From Acidobacteriota bacterium (GTDB taxonomy: Bacteria > Acidobacteriota > Terriglobia > Terriglobales > Acidobacteriaceae), in NCBI GenBank assembly GCA_003224995.1, contig QIAI01000277.1, forward strand, positions 1 to 8,862: 8,862 bases of DNA, written 5' to 3'. Shown here one piece after another: positions 1-5,583 of the stretch. A program made the translations under genes and the position numbers. Position 1 is the first letter of the stretch, and each line of letters starts with the position of its first letter. The notes beneath the pieces were generated by a model. The model made no database searches. It was not told the DNA's origin and saw only the letters and a list, made by a program, of their open reading frames with translations.

Positions 1-445
1 GGATCTGGCGGGCGCCGCGGGAGGAGACTTCTTCAGTCCACCGCCCGCTGGGAATACGGGCGCAGCCACCGGCATGGCAGTGCTGATCACCGATCCCTCC
101 AAAATCGCGGCGAGTTCGGATGGGAGTCCGGGAAGCAACGGCAATCTGGCACAGCTGCTGGCGGTGCAGAACCAAACCGTAACCGGCGGACAATCACCCA
201 TCAATTTCTACGCGGACATGGTATTTGGCATTGGCAGTGATGTAGCCAATGGCTCGGCTGAGCGCGACGCGTCTGACCTGATTCTGCGACAGCTGCAAGA
301 TCAGCGTTCTTCTCTATCCGGGGTCTCCATGGATGAAGAAGCGGCCAATCTAATCCGCTACGAGCGCTCCTATCAGGCCGCCGCACGGGTCATTACCGCC
401 ATCAGTGAGATCACGGACACGGCCATTCAACTGGGGAGGTACTAA
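1..445 (+). CDS. flgK: FlgK, flagellar hook-associated protein 1 (C-terminal part, 5' end outside window)
   Basis: FlgK is the first of two junction proteins between the flagellar hook and the filament; it is exported by the flagellar type III apparatus. The frame is open from base 2, so the gene begins upstream of the window and 147 C-terminal residues are visible. An internal ATG at 74 is not the start. The visible part has the GDFF motif (residues 8-11) and the family's C-terminal helix, SGVSMDEEAANLIRYERSYQ, followed by AAARVITAI, which is the D0 coiled-coil segment shared by FlgK, FlgE and FlgG. The stop codon TAA is at 443-445. flgL starts 6 bp downstream, and a GGGAGG ribosome binding site for it lies inside the last flgK codons (about 434-439). 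The adjacency flgK-flgL is the usual operon order. Identification is secure. Confidence 0.95.
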   Translation, partial: DLAGAAGGDFFSPPPAGNTGAATGMAVLITDPSKIAASSDGSPGSNGNLAQLLAVQNQTVTGGQSPINFYADMVFGIGSDVANGSAERDASDLILRQLQDQRSSLSGVSMDEEAANLIRYERSYQAAARVITAISEITDTAIQLGRY

Positions 446-451
446 TCCCGT

Positions 452-1312
452 ATGCGCATCAATCCAAATATCAGCTCTGATCTGCTGGCTGCCTTATCCA
501 ATGCGCAGCAACAGCAAAATACCGCGCTGCTGCAAATGGCTTCGGGACGCCGGGTGAATAAACCGTCGGACGATCCCACTGCGACTGCAGTCCTAATTCA
601 GAACCAGGCGGAGAGCAGCCAGACGGACCAGTACCTGCGCAGTGTGCAATCCATGCAGGCACAGCTGCAGACTACCGATTCGACCCTCAATTCAGTTGTG
701 CTGGCTTTGCAACGAGCCATTAGCCTGGGCGTGCAGGGAGCCAACGGCACGTTGTCCGATGCCAACCGCGCCTCGGTCGTGGGCGAACTCTCCGGCATCC
801 AGGATCAGCTCATCGGGCTGGCCAATCTTACGTTTCCCACCCAGACTAGGCCGTATGTCGCCGATGCAAGCCAACCTTCGGGAGTCAGCTACGACGGCAA
901 TGCCGGCACCAATAGCATCGCCGTGAGCAATGGGGTCAACATGCAAGTGAATCTTCCCGGCTCGCAGATTTTCTCCGCTCCCGGCAGCGACGTGTTTCAG
1001 GCGATTCACACCATGATCGTAGCCTTGCAGACCAATACCGGAACCGATACGGCCGCCGGCGGCCTGCGCACGGCCTTTGATCACGTAACCGCGCAACGCG
1101 TGTTCTATGGCAATGCCCTGAACCAGCTGAGCTCCCAACAGACCTACTTGAACAATGACAAACTACTCCTGAGCCAGGAAGAAAACACGGTGGGCGGGGC
1201 AGATCTGGCAGCCTCGACTACCAATCTACTGAGTGCGCAGACCGCCCGTTCCGCCGCGCTTTCCGCTGCGGGACGCATTGCGCAGCTCAGCTTGTTTGAC
1301 TATCTGAAGTAG
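452..1312 (+). CDS. flgL: FlgL, flagellar hook-associated protein 3
   Basis: FlgL is the second hook-filament junction protein, placed between FlgK and the flagellin filament. The 286-residue product has the flagellin-like N-terminal helix (MRINPNISSDLLAAL, then SGRRVNKPSDDPTATA at about 31-46). It also has an LGVQGANGT segment (92-100) and a C-terminal flagellin-like helix (SAQTARSAALSAAGRIAQ, 261-278) ending in LSLFDYLK. The start is ATG at 452, with GGGAGG about 12 nt upstream inside the flgK 3' end. The central part keeps DASQPSGVSYDGNAG (138-152), typical of FlgL. The usual GxYxFxG segment after LIxLAN is missing: the protein runs LIGLANLTFPTQTRPYV, suggesting an in-frame loss of roughly 9-12 residues. 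The stop TAG (1310-1312) lies 2 bp from the stop of the convergent chaperone gene. Confidence 0.93.
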   Translation: MRINPNISSDLLAALSNAQQQQNTALLQMASGRRVNKPSDDPTATAVLIQNQAESSQTDQYLRSVQSMQAQLQTTDSTLNSVVLALQRAISLGVQGANGTLSDANRASVVGELSGIQDQLIGLANLTFPTQTRPYVADASQPSGVSYDGNAGTNSIAVSNGVNMQVNLPGSQIFSAPGSDVFQAIHTMIVALQTNTGTDTAAGGLRTAFDHVTAQRVFYGNALNQLSSQQTYLNNDKLLLSQEENTVGGADLAASTTNLLSAQTARSAALSAAGRIAQLSLFDYLK

Positions 1313-1314
1313 GG

Positions 1315-1665
1315 TTAGCGCGTGTTGTGCGAGGCTCCCGCCCACGCCGAAGCGGACTCCAAGTGTGAACGTTCCGCCTCCAGCCGCGCGCGTTCGGTCA
1401 GCAATTTTGCGTGCAGGGCCGGCAGCAGCAACTGCAGTTGCTGCAGCGACTGGCGGTACTGTTGCACGGCTACGGCTACTTCCGGATCATTTTGCGGCAC
1501 AGCTTTCCTTTGCAGCCACTCCCCCACCCGCAAGAGTTCACTGAGAACCCCGGCTAGCTGCTCTGGAGTGATCCCGATTCCCGCGCGAGCGGGCGCGTTT
1601 AGAAGAACGATCGCGGCGCTCAACGTATGATTCGCCTGGCGCAGTCTTTGCAACAACTCTGACAT
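1315..1665 (-). CDS. Putative FliT/FlgN-like flagellar export chaperone
   Basis: This 116-residue protein is almost entirely predicted helical, rich in Leu, Gln, Arg and Glu, with heptad-like stretches at about 1-25 and 62-105 (for example QSLQQLQLLLPALHAKLL). It has no signal peptide or membrane segment. It is the last gene of the fliC-flaG-fliD-fliS unit. Its ATG overlaps the fliS stop in a TAATG junction, with a GGAG motif 6 nt upstream, so it is probably translated by coupling. Small helical proteins directly after fliS are usually FliT (FliD chaperone) or FlgN (FlgK/FlgL chaperone), and size, helicity and position fit both. No residue motif decides between them, so no symbol is given. 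The role as a cytoplasmic chaperone is inferred from context; that the gene is real is well supported by the overlap and the intact frame. Confidence 0.6.
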   Translation of the reverse strand: MSELLQRLRQANHTLSAAIVLLNAPARAGIGITPEQLAGVLSELLRVGEWLQRKAVPQNDPEVAVAVQQYRQSLQQLQLLLPALHAKLLTERARLEAERSHLESASAWAGASHNTR

Positions 1666-2123
1666 TAGGCTCTCCAGTGCGACGGTGCCGCGGGCTTGGC
1701 AGAAGGTTCCGCAGGAGCGTTGGCAGCCGCGGGAGGGGGTGCCGCACTTTGCCGCTCGTGCTGTTCGACTTCGATCCAGGCGCTACGCACCGACAACAAA
1801 AGGTCCATCTGCTCGCGCAGAATCACCGGAGAGGCCTGGAGCTGCGCGTCCAGCAGGCGCTGGCGCACCAGATCATAGAAGCGGTCCAGGTTGCTCGCGA
1901 CCTCGCCCCCACGCTCCAGATCTAAACACGCCTGCAATTGCCCAATCACCAGCAAGGCATGGCTGAGCAGACGGGTCCTCTGCTCGATGTCTTGCGCAGC
2001 CAGGGCGCTGATGGCGCCGCCCAGATCCTGGATGGCCTGCTCGTAGAGCAGGATGACCCTACCGACAGGGCTGGCCGCGCGAGCGCCTGCTTCACGATAC
2101 GCGAACCTCGGGTCGATGCTCAT
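1665..2123 (-). CDS. fliS: FliS, flagellin-specific export chaperone
   Basis: FliS binds the C-terminal helix of flagellin in the cytoplasm, prevents premature polymerisation and delivers it to the export gate. The 152-residue protein has the family pattern: an N-terminal Tyr-containing cap (FAYREAGARAASP, 7-19), then the LLYEQAIQDL helix (25-34) and further amphipathic helices to about residue 125. A Pro/Ala-rich tail (about 127-150), absent from short FliS proteins, follows. The start ATG (2123-2121) overlaps the fliD stop as ATGA and no Shine-Dalgarno sequence precedes it, so translation is likely coupled to fliD. The stop overlaps the next gene as TAATG. The first codons resemble those of flaG: both proteins begin MSIDP and share 11 identical starting bases. 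Confidence 0.92.
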   Translation of the reverse strand: MSIDPRFAYREAGARAASPVGRVILLYEQAIQDLGGAISALAAQDIEQRTRLLSHALLVIGQLQACLDLERGGEVASNLDRFYDLVRQRLLDAQLQASPVILREQMDLLLSVRSAWIEVEQHERQSAAPPPAAANAPAEPSAKPAAPSHWRA

Positions 2124-3472
2124 TTCTGATAATTCTGCAACGTGGCCAGCTGTGCATTGATCGATTGCAGGGTCACCGGGTACTGCCGCAGCATGGCATC
2201 AATCGCGCTGTATTGCTTGATGAGTTGCTGTTCGCGCGCGGACAGGCGATCCTCGAAGTCACTAATGGTGTCGGTCAGTACTTTCTGCTGGTTCGTGATC
2301 TCGGTCAGGTTTGCGTTGAGCACGCCTTGTGTGGGACTGGTAAGCGCGCTGAGGTCGGTGCTGAAGTGAGAGCCGAATCCATTCGTGCCCCCTTGGAAAA
2401 AGTTCTGCACCGCAGAGAAGTTGTTCGCCAGCGCGTCATTGAAAGCGGCGTCGTCAAGCTTGAGAGTGCCGTCGTTGGCCATATTGACCCCGAGCGCGGC
2501 CAGGTTGGGGAGACCGTTGTTTTCCGCCACCGCGTAAGTAACGTCGGAGAGCAGGCTGCTTTGCAGGGAGCGCAATGCGGCATTGGACGCCAGTGGCCCG
2601 GCGGTATGGGTAGCAGCGTCTACTGCAAATTGCGAATTGATCTTCGTCATCACGGTGTTGTACGCACCGATGAAGCTGCTGACTGCCGTACCAATGGCCG
2701 AAGTATTGGGCCCTACCGAAAGCTGAACCGGCGTGCTGGGCGCGCTGCTGACCAGGTTCAACGTGACACCGTTGATTGCGCCCGTCACCGTGTTGGTGGC
2801 GCTGCTGATGGGCACACCATCAATGGTAAGGGAGGCATTCTGGCCGGGAACGGATTTATGGAAACCCAATCCGGTAACGTTTCCCGTAACGGTCAGGTCG
2901 CCGGGGACGCCGGTCGTGTTGCTGACCAGTGCCAGGCGGGCCCCGTTCGCGTCCGTGATCACGCTGGCGGTCACCCCGAACTTTTGGGAGTTAATAGAGT
3001 TCGCCAGACCGCTCAAAGTATTGTTCGTGCTGTCGACCGTGATATCTGTGCTGGTCGTACCCACTTGTAGGGTGACCACCCCGGTCTGCAATGGGGTGTC
3101 GGGACTGGCCACCGCGTCGGAGTAAGACGAAGAGGTTGTGGCCAGGTTGGCCACCACAATCAGATGACTCCCGGAACTGGCCCCAGACTGGGCGGTCGCA
3201 GTCAGAATGCCGGGCTGCGATGAGGTCGCGGTGTTGGAGGTCATGACGCCCGACAGATCGCTCAGCGCCTGCATGGCAGTTTGCAGCGCGGTCAGGCTGG
3301 AATTGAGGCTGTTCAGGGCATTGGTCTGGCTGGTGAGATTGCTTTGCTGCTGCTGCCACAACTTCTCTGGGCCGCGTTGGGAATCGATGATCTGGTTGAC
3401 TACCGAGGTGACGTCGATCCCTGATCCGGAACTCACCGTTCCCTGGTTCAGACCCATGCTATTCAGATTCAC
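2120..3472 (-). CDS. fliD: FliD, flagellar filament cap protein (hook-associated protein 2)
   Basis: FliD forms the cap at the filament tip that folds incoming flagellin subunits. The 450-residue reading has the N-terminal signature SGSGIDVTSVVNQIIDSQR (15-33) and a long N-terminal coiled coil (36-75). It continues with the central FliD_C opening GQNASLTIDGVPISSATN (210-227), the LPNLAALGVNMANDGTLKLD segment (321-340), and a C-terminal coiled coil (about 395-448). Length is usual for the family. The start is uncertain. GTG at 3472 gives the longest frame, and an ATG five codons later (3457) is an alternative. Neither has a Shine-Dalgarno sequence, because the 62-bp repeat copy ends 2 bp upstream of the GTG and seems to have replaced the native leader. 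Residues about 376-396 are encoded by the other repeat copy and look native there. The TGA stop overlaps fliS. Confidence 0.93.
   Translation of the reverse strand: MNLNSMGLNQGTVSSGSGIDVTSVVNQIIDSQRGPEKLWQQQQSNLTSQTNALNSLNSSLTALQTAMQALSDLSGVMTSNTATSSQPGILTATAQSGASSGSHLIVVANLATTSSSYSDAVASPDTPLQTGVVTLQVGTTSTDITVDSTNNTLSGLANSINSQKFGVTASVITDANGARLALVSNTTGVPGDLTVTGNVTGLGFHKSVPGQNASLTIDGVPISSATNTVTGAINGVTLNLVSSAPSTPVQLSVGPNTSAIGTAVSSFIGAYNTVMTKINSQFAVDAATHTAGPLASNAALRSLQSSLLSDVTYAVAENNGLPNLAALGVNMANDGTLKLDDAAFNDALANNFSAVQNFFQGGTNGFGSHFSTDLSALTSPTQGVLNANLTEITNQQKVLTDTISDFEDRLSAREQQLIKQYSAIDAMLRQYPVTLQSINAQLATLQNYQK
2285..2346. repeat. 62-bp direct repeat, copy 1 (inside fliD, probable source)
   Basis: This segment is identical over all 62 bases to 3474-3535, in the same orientation and offset by 1189 bp. 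Identity stops abruptly: the base before is T here and A in copy 2, and the base after is C here and A in copy 2. Here it encodes FliD residues of about 376-396 (including TQGVLNANLTEI) in a stretch that reads as normal FliD C-terminal helix. That argues this is the original copy. Confidence 0.98.
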
Positions 3473-3473
3473 A

Positions 3474-3535
3474 CTGCTGGTTCGTGATCTCGGTCAGGTT
3501 TGCGTTGAGCACGCCTTGTGTGGGACTGGTAAGCG
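3474..3535. repeat. 62-bp direct repeat, copy 2 (flaG-fliD junction, probable insertion)
   Basis: This is the second exact copy of 2285-2346. It starts exactly at FlaG codon 84 (CGC, 3535-3533), supplies the last 13 FlaG codons and the stop, fills the whole intergenic gap, and ends 2 bp before the fliD GTG. It is read in a different frame from the one used in fliD. Typical flaG 3' codons and a fliD ribosome binding site are absent from this place, so the copy looks like a replacement rather than a simple insertion. Confidence 0.98.
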
Positions 3536-3784
3536 AAGCAACTGTTCGGGCGGAATCTGCTGGATGAGATCTCCGGTCTGTTTGTCCAGGATGCGATAGA
3601 TGATCAGGTTGGCCTCTCCGAATGAAGCATTCACCTGGTACTGGCGCGCCTGTGGCAGACTCTGCGCGGGCTCGGGCGCGCTGCGAACCGGCGCGGGCGC
3701 TGCGGCGCGAGTAATTTTGGCAGGGGCTTGCGGCTCCGGAGATGGTCTCACGGCGAGCACGGCGGCGATTGGATCGATGCTCAT
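3494..3784 (-). CDS. flaG: FlaG-family flagellar protein with an aberrant C-terminal tail
   Basis: FlaG proteins are small factors usually encoded beside fliC or fliD that influence filament length; their mechanism is poorly known. The 96-residue product has a Pro/Ala-rich, probably disordered N-terminal half (1-46). The conserved FlaG core follows: VNASFGEANLIIYRILDKQT (51-70), then GDLIQQIPPEQLLRL (71-85). In family members this core usually runs on about 10-20 residues after the LL+L position, often ending near a GLL motif. Here residues 84-96 (RLPVPHKACSTQT) come from the 62-bp fliD-derived repeat read out of frame, so the native end is missing. The start ATG (3784) has GGAG 8 nt upstream. 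The gene lies 65 bp after fliC, beyond a possible terminator, and 21 bp before fliD. Whether the protein is functional is uncertain. Confidence 0.8.
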   Translation of the reverse strand: MSIDPIAAVLAVRPSPEPQAPAKITRAAAPAPVRSAPEPAQSLPQARQYQVNASFGEANLIIYRILDKQTGDLIQQIPPEQLLRLPVPHKACSTQT

Positions 3785-3800
3785 GGCAGCATCTCCAGTG

Positions 3801-3839
3801 GAAAACGGCGAGGAGGCGAGCGGTTACCCGCCCCCTCGC
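3801..3839 (-). terminator. Possible intrinsic (partial) terminator after fliC
   Basis: Between fliC and flaG an 11-bp G+C-rich stem pairs 3829-3839 with 3808-3818, with one A-C mismatch and a 10-nt loop. On the minus strand the stem is followed by CG and then TTTT (3805-3802). The T-run is short, so leaky termination is more likely than a full stop. This would suit an operon in which flagellin is needed in far larger amounts than FlaG, FliD and FliS. Confidence 0.5.
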
Positions 3840-3849
3840 AATCGTCGTG

Positions 3850-5040
3850 CTACTGGAGCAGTTTCAATACGCTCTGCTGCATCTGGTTGGCTTGCGCCAG
3901 CGACGAGATGCCAGTCTGGTTGAGGATCGAGAACTTCGTCATGTTGGCCACTTCCTGCGCGATGTCAGCTGCGCGAATGCCATCCTCGGCAGCGGACAGG
4001 TTCTGGGACTGGTTCTGCATGACGTTGACCGCGCTCTGCAACCGGTTAATGGCGGCGCCAATCTGGCCTCGAGTGCCTGCGACGAAAGCGATGGCCGCGT
4101 TGATGTTGGTCAGGGCCGCCTGTGCCAGCACAGCCGTGGTCAGCGTGGCAACGCCGGTGCCGCCGCCGGTCATCGTGGCTGTGCCGAAGGTATTGCCCAC
4201 ATCGGTCGTGGTCGTCGCAACCGTGTTGCCGGCAGTGCCCGGAGTCTTCGACACAAATGAGACGGTGGTGGCCCCTGCCACCGCGACGGCCGACGCATTG
4301 GCGACCGTGCCCTGCCCATAGGTCGTGCCCGCGCCCGCGCCGCCGTTGATAGCCGAGGCGAGATTGGCCAGGGTAGCTGCCGCATTCGCGCCGATCAACA
4401 CTTCGTTGGCCGTCGGTGTCGCCGACAGGTTGGCGACATAGGTATAGGTCGTCGCGCCCACCGTGACCGTCTTGGTGGCTACGGCGTTGGCGGTGGAGGT
4501 CAGCGTGCCGCTGGCATTGGCGGTGAGGCCGATACCGGAGGCAGACAACAGGCCGGTGGTGACTCCGATGTTGCTGGCGCCGCCGCTGGTCGAGTCGCTG
4601 AGGTAGACGTTGGTGGGCGTGGCCGTGAACACGGCCGTGCCGTTGAAGGTGGTGTTGGTGCCGATGCGATCGATTTCTGCCCGGATCGCGCTGAACTCGG
4701 AATCCAGAGCGACGCGCTGATTGTTGGAAACCGTGCCGTTGGCGGATTCGGTAGCCAGGGTGACTGCGCGGTTCAGCAGGGTGGTGACCTGGGCGAGCGA
4801 GCCGTCGGCCACTTGCAGGGCGCCGACGCCGTCGTTCGCGTTGCGGGAAGATTGCGTCAGGGCTGTAATGTTGGCATGCAACCCGTCGGCAATCGCCAGT
4901 CCGGCGGCGTCATCGGACCCGCTGTTGATGCGGGAACCGGACGACAGCCGGAACAGGGTTCTCTGCAACTCCGATCCCGTGATCGCCAGTTGGTTCTGGG
5001 CGGCCAAGGACGGAATATTATTCAGAATGCTTAACGCCAT
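3850..5040 (-). CDS. fliC: Flagellin (filament subunit)
   Basis: Flagellin polymerises into the filament. The 396-residue product starts MALSILNNIPSLAAQNQL, has the D0/D1 signatures RLSSGSRINSGSDDAAGLAI (31-50) and QSSRNANDGVGALQVADG (63-80), and ends with the D1/D0 helix ADIAQEVANMTKFSILNQTG (358-377) and VLKLLQ. ATG 5040 is chosen because a strong AAAGGAG (5056-5050) lies 9 nt upstream and because all flagellins begin this way. The frame stays open for 48 more codons to 5184, but the sigma-28 promoter lies inside that extension. The central part (about 140-300) is a Thr/Ala/Gly-rich variable region. Its segment 190-280 (TVTVGATTYTYV, TANEVLIGANAAATLANLASA, KTPGTAGN) resembles a module I associate with phage virion proteins. 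Expression is predicted from the sigma-28 promoter at 5151-5177. Confidence 0.97.
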   Translation of the reverse strand: MALSILNNIPSLAAQNQLAITGSELQRTLFRLSSGSRINSGSDDAAGLAIADGLHANITALTQSSRNANDGVGALQVADGSLAQVTTLLNRAVTLATESANGTVSNNQRVALDSEFSAIRAEIDRIGTNTTFNGTAVFTATPTNVYLSDSTSGGASNIGVTTGLLSASGIGLTANASGTLTSTANAVATKTVTVGATTYTYVANLSATPTANEVLIGANAAATLANLASAINGGAGAGTTYGQGTVANASAVAVAGATTVSFVSKTPGTAGNTVATTTTDVGNTFGTATMTGGGTGVATLTTAVLAQAALTNINAAIAFVAGTRGQIGAAINRLQSAVNVMQNQSQNLSAAEDGIRAADIAQEVANMTKFSILNQTGISSLAQANQMQQSVLKLLQ

Positions 5041-5126
5041 TTTGAATTTCTCCTTTGACTGGGCCCGTCTTCCTGGAACCGCCTCCCGATCGTGCCTGTG
5101 AAGGGCTTGTCCCTTGCCAGCGTCAC

Positions 5127-5144
5127 GGAACCCAATTGTGTTCC
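5127..5144 (-). other. Hairpin at the predicted 5' end of the fliC mRNA
   Basis: Minus-strand GGAAC and GTTCC form a 5-bp stem, with a possible extra C-G pair after an A-G mismatch. The stem begins at base 5144, the position expected for transcription start from the sigma-28 promoter, so the roughly 104-nt leader would begin in a stem-loop. A second small stem (AAGGG/CCCTT) lies at 5101-5115. Both are direct sequence observations; a role in mRNA stability is inference. Confidence 0.4.
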
Positions 5145-5150
5145 ACCGGA

Positions 5151-5177
5151 TCATCGGCAGCCCACCCGAAGGCTTTA
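5151..5177 (-). promoter_or_regulatory. Sigma-28 (FliA) promoter of fliC
   Basis: The minus strand carries TAAAGCCT (5177-5170), then exactly 11 bases, then GCCGATGA (5158-5151). The known sigma-28 consensus is TAAAGTTT-N11-GCCGATAA, so this matches 6 of 8 and 7 of 8 positions with perfect spacing. Predicted transcription start is about 5145, giving a leader of about 104 nt before the fliC ATG. This makes fliC, and by read-through flaG-fliD-fliS, late class genes dependent on FliA and presumably checked by anti-sigma FlgM. Neither regulator is in the window. Confidence 0.88.
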
Positions 5178-5235
5178 GGCCCATTGGTGTCTGACGAACC
5201 GGTACCGTGGTAATCCCGCCGCCCTCCGCCTCCTC

Positions 5236-5263
5236 GCATGTTTGCCGTCCTCTCTGCCGATGA
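5236..5263 (+). promoter_or_regulatory. Weak sigma-28-like promoter facing flbD-motAB
   Basis: The plus strand carries GCCGATGA (5256-5263), the same -10 octamer as the fliC promoter. It is preceded after 12 bases by GCATGTTT (5236-5243), which keeps GTTT of the -35 consensus but not TAAA. Spacing is one base longer than ideal. Transcription would start near 5270, about 48 nt before flbD. Motility genes motAB are sigma-28 targets in many bacteria, which supports the call, but the -35 box is poor. Confidence 0.4.
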
Positions 5264-5317
5264 AGACAGCAGGAGCATGCTGCCCAAATCTGCGGCCCGG
5301 CGGAGGAGACCTTCTCG

Positions 5318-5578
5318 ATGATTCAGCTGACCCGGCTCAACAACCAGCCTCTGGTGCTCAATTCGGATCTCATCAAATTTGTGGAGCAGGCTCCGGACAC
5401 GGTGATCACGCTGGTGACCGGGGAGAAGATTGTGGTGCGGGAAAATGTGGCGCAGATCCTGGAACGCATTCTGGAGTTTCGCAGGTCGGTCCTGAGCGGC
5501 ATCTTTCCTGGATGGGACAACCGGGTTGCGTTGTCTCCTCCCGCAGACGATGCGGGCAAATCCGAGCCCGCGAGGTAG
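5318..5578 (+). CDS. flbD: FlbD-family flagellar protein
   Basis: FlbD (the small protein family, not the Caulobacter regulator of the same name) is encoded just before motA in many bacteria; its molecular role is not settled. The 86-residue protein matches the family from its first residue: MIQLTRLNNQPLVLNSDLIK (1-20), then a PDTVITLVTGEKIVVRENV segment (26-44) with the PDT-x-ITL-x-x-G pattern, and a short helix to about residue 60. The C-terminal tail (65-86) is polar and not conserved. The start ATG has GGAGGAG at 5302-5308. The stop TAG (5576-5578) is 5 bp before the motA GTG, so the genes are co-transcribed and probably translationally linked. Confidence 0.9.
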   Translation: MIQLTRLNNQPLVLNSDLIKFVEQAPDTVITLVTGEKIVVRENVAQILERILEFRRSVLSGIFPGWDNRVALSPPADDAGKSEPAR

Positions 5579-5583
5579 ATCCC

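Noticed and set aside
2165..3070. 301-codon plus-strand frame opposite fliD
   Set aside because: It is fully antisense to fliD, has low-complexity composition typical of a shadow of a G+C-rich gene, and resembles no family I recognise.
3728..4321. 197-codon plus-strand frame opposite fliC and flaG
   Set aside because: It is antisense to two well-supported genes and its Ala/Val/Thr richness simply mirrors the flagellin codons.
5041..5184. 48-codon N-terminal extension of fliC to an ATG at 5184
   Set aside because: The extension contains the sigma-28 promoter and the untranslated leader, lacks flagellin character, and ATG 5040 has a strong ribosome binding site and the standard flagellin N-terminus.
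5242..5583. Upstream start of motA at ATG 5242
   Set aside because: The extra 114 codons overlap the whole flbD gene in another frame and carry no MotA features; GTG 5584 gives the expected N-terminus and length.
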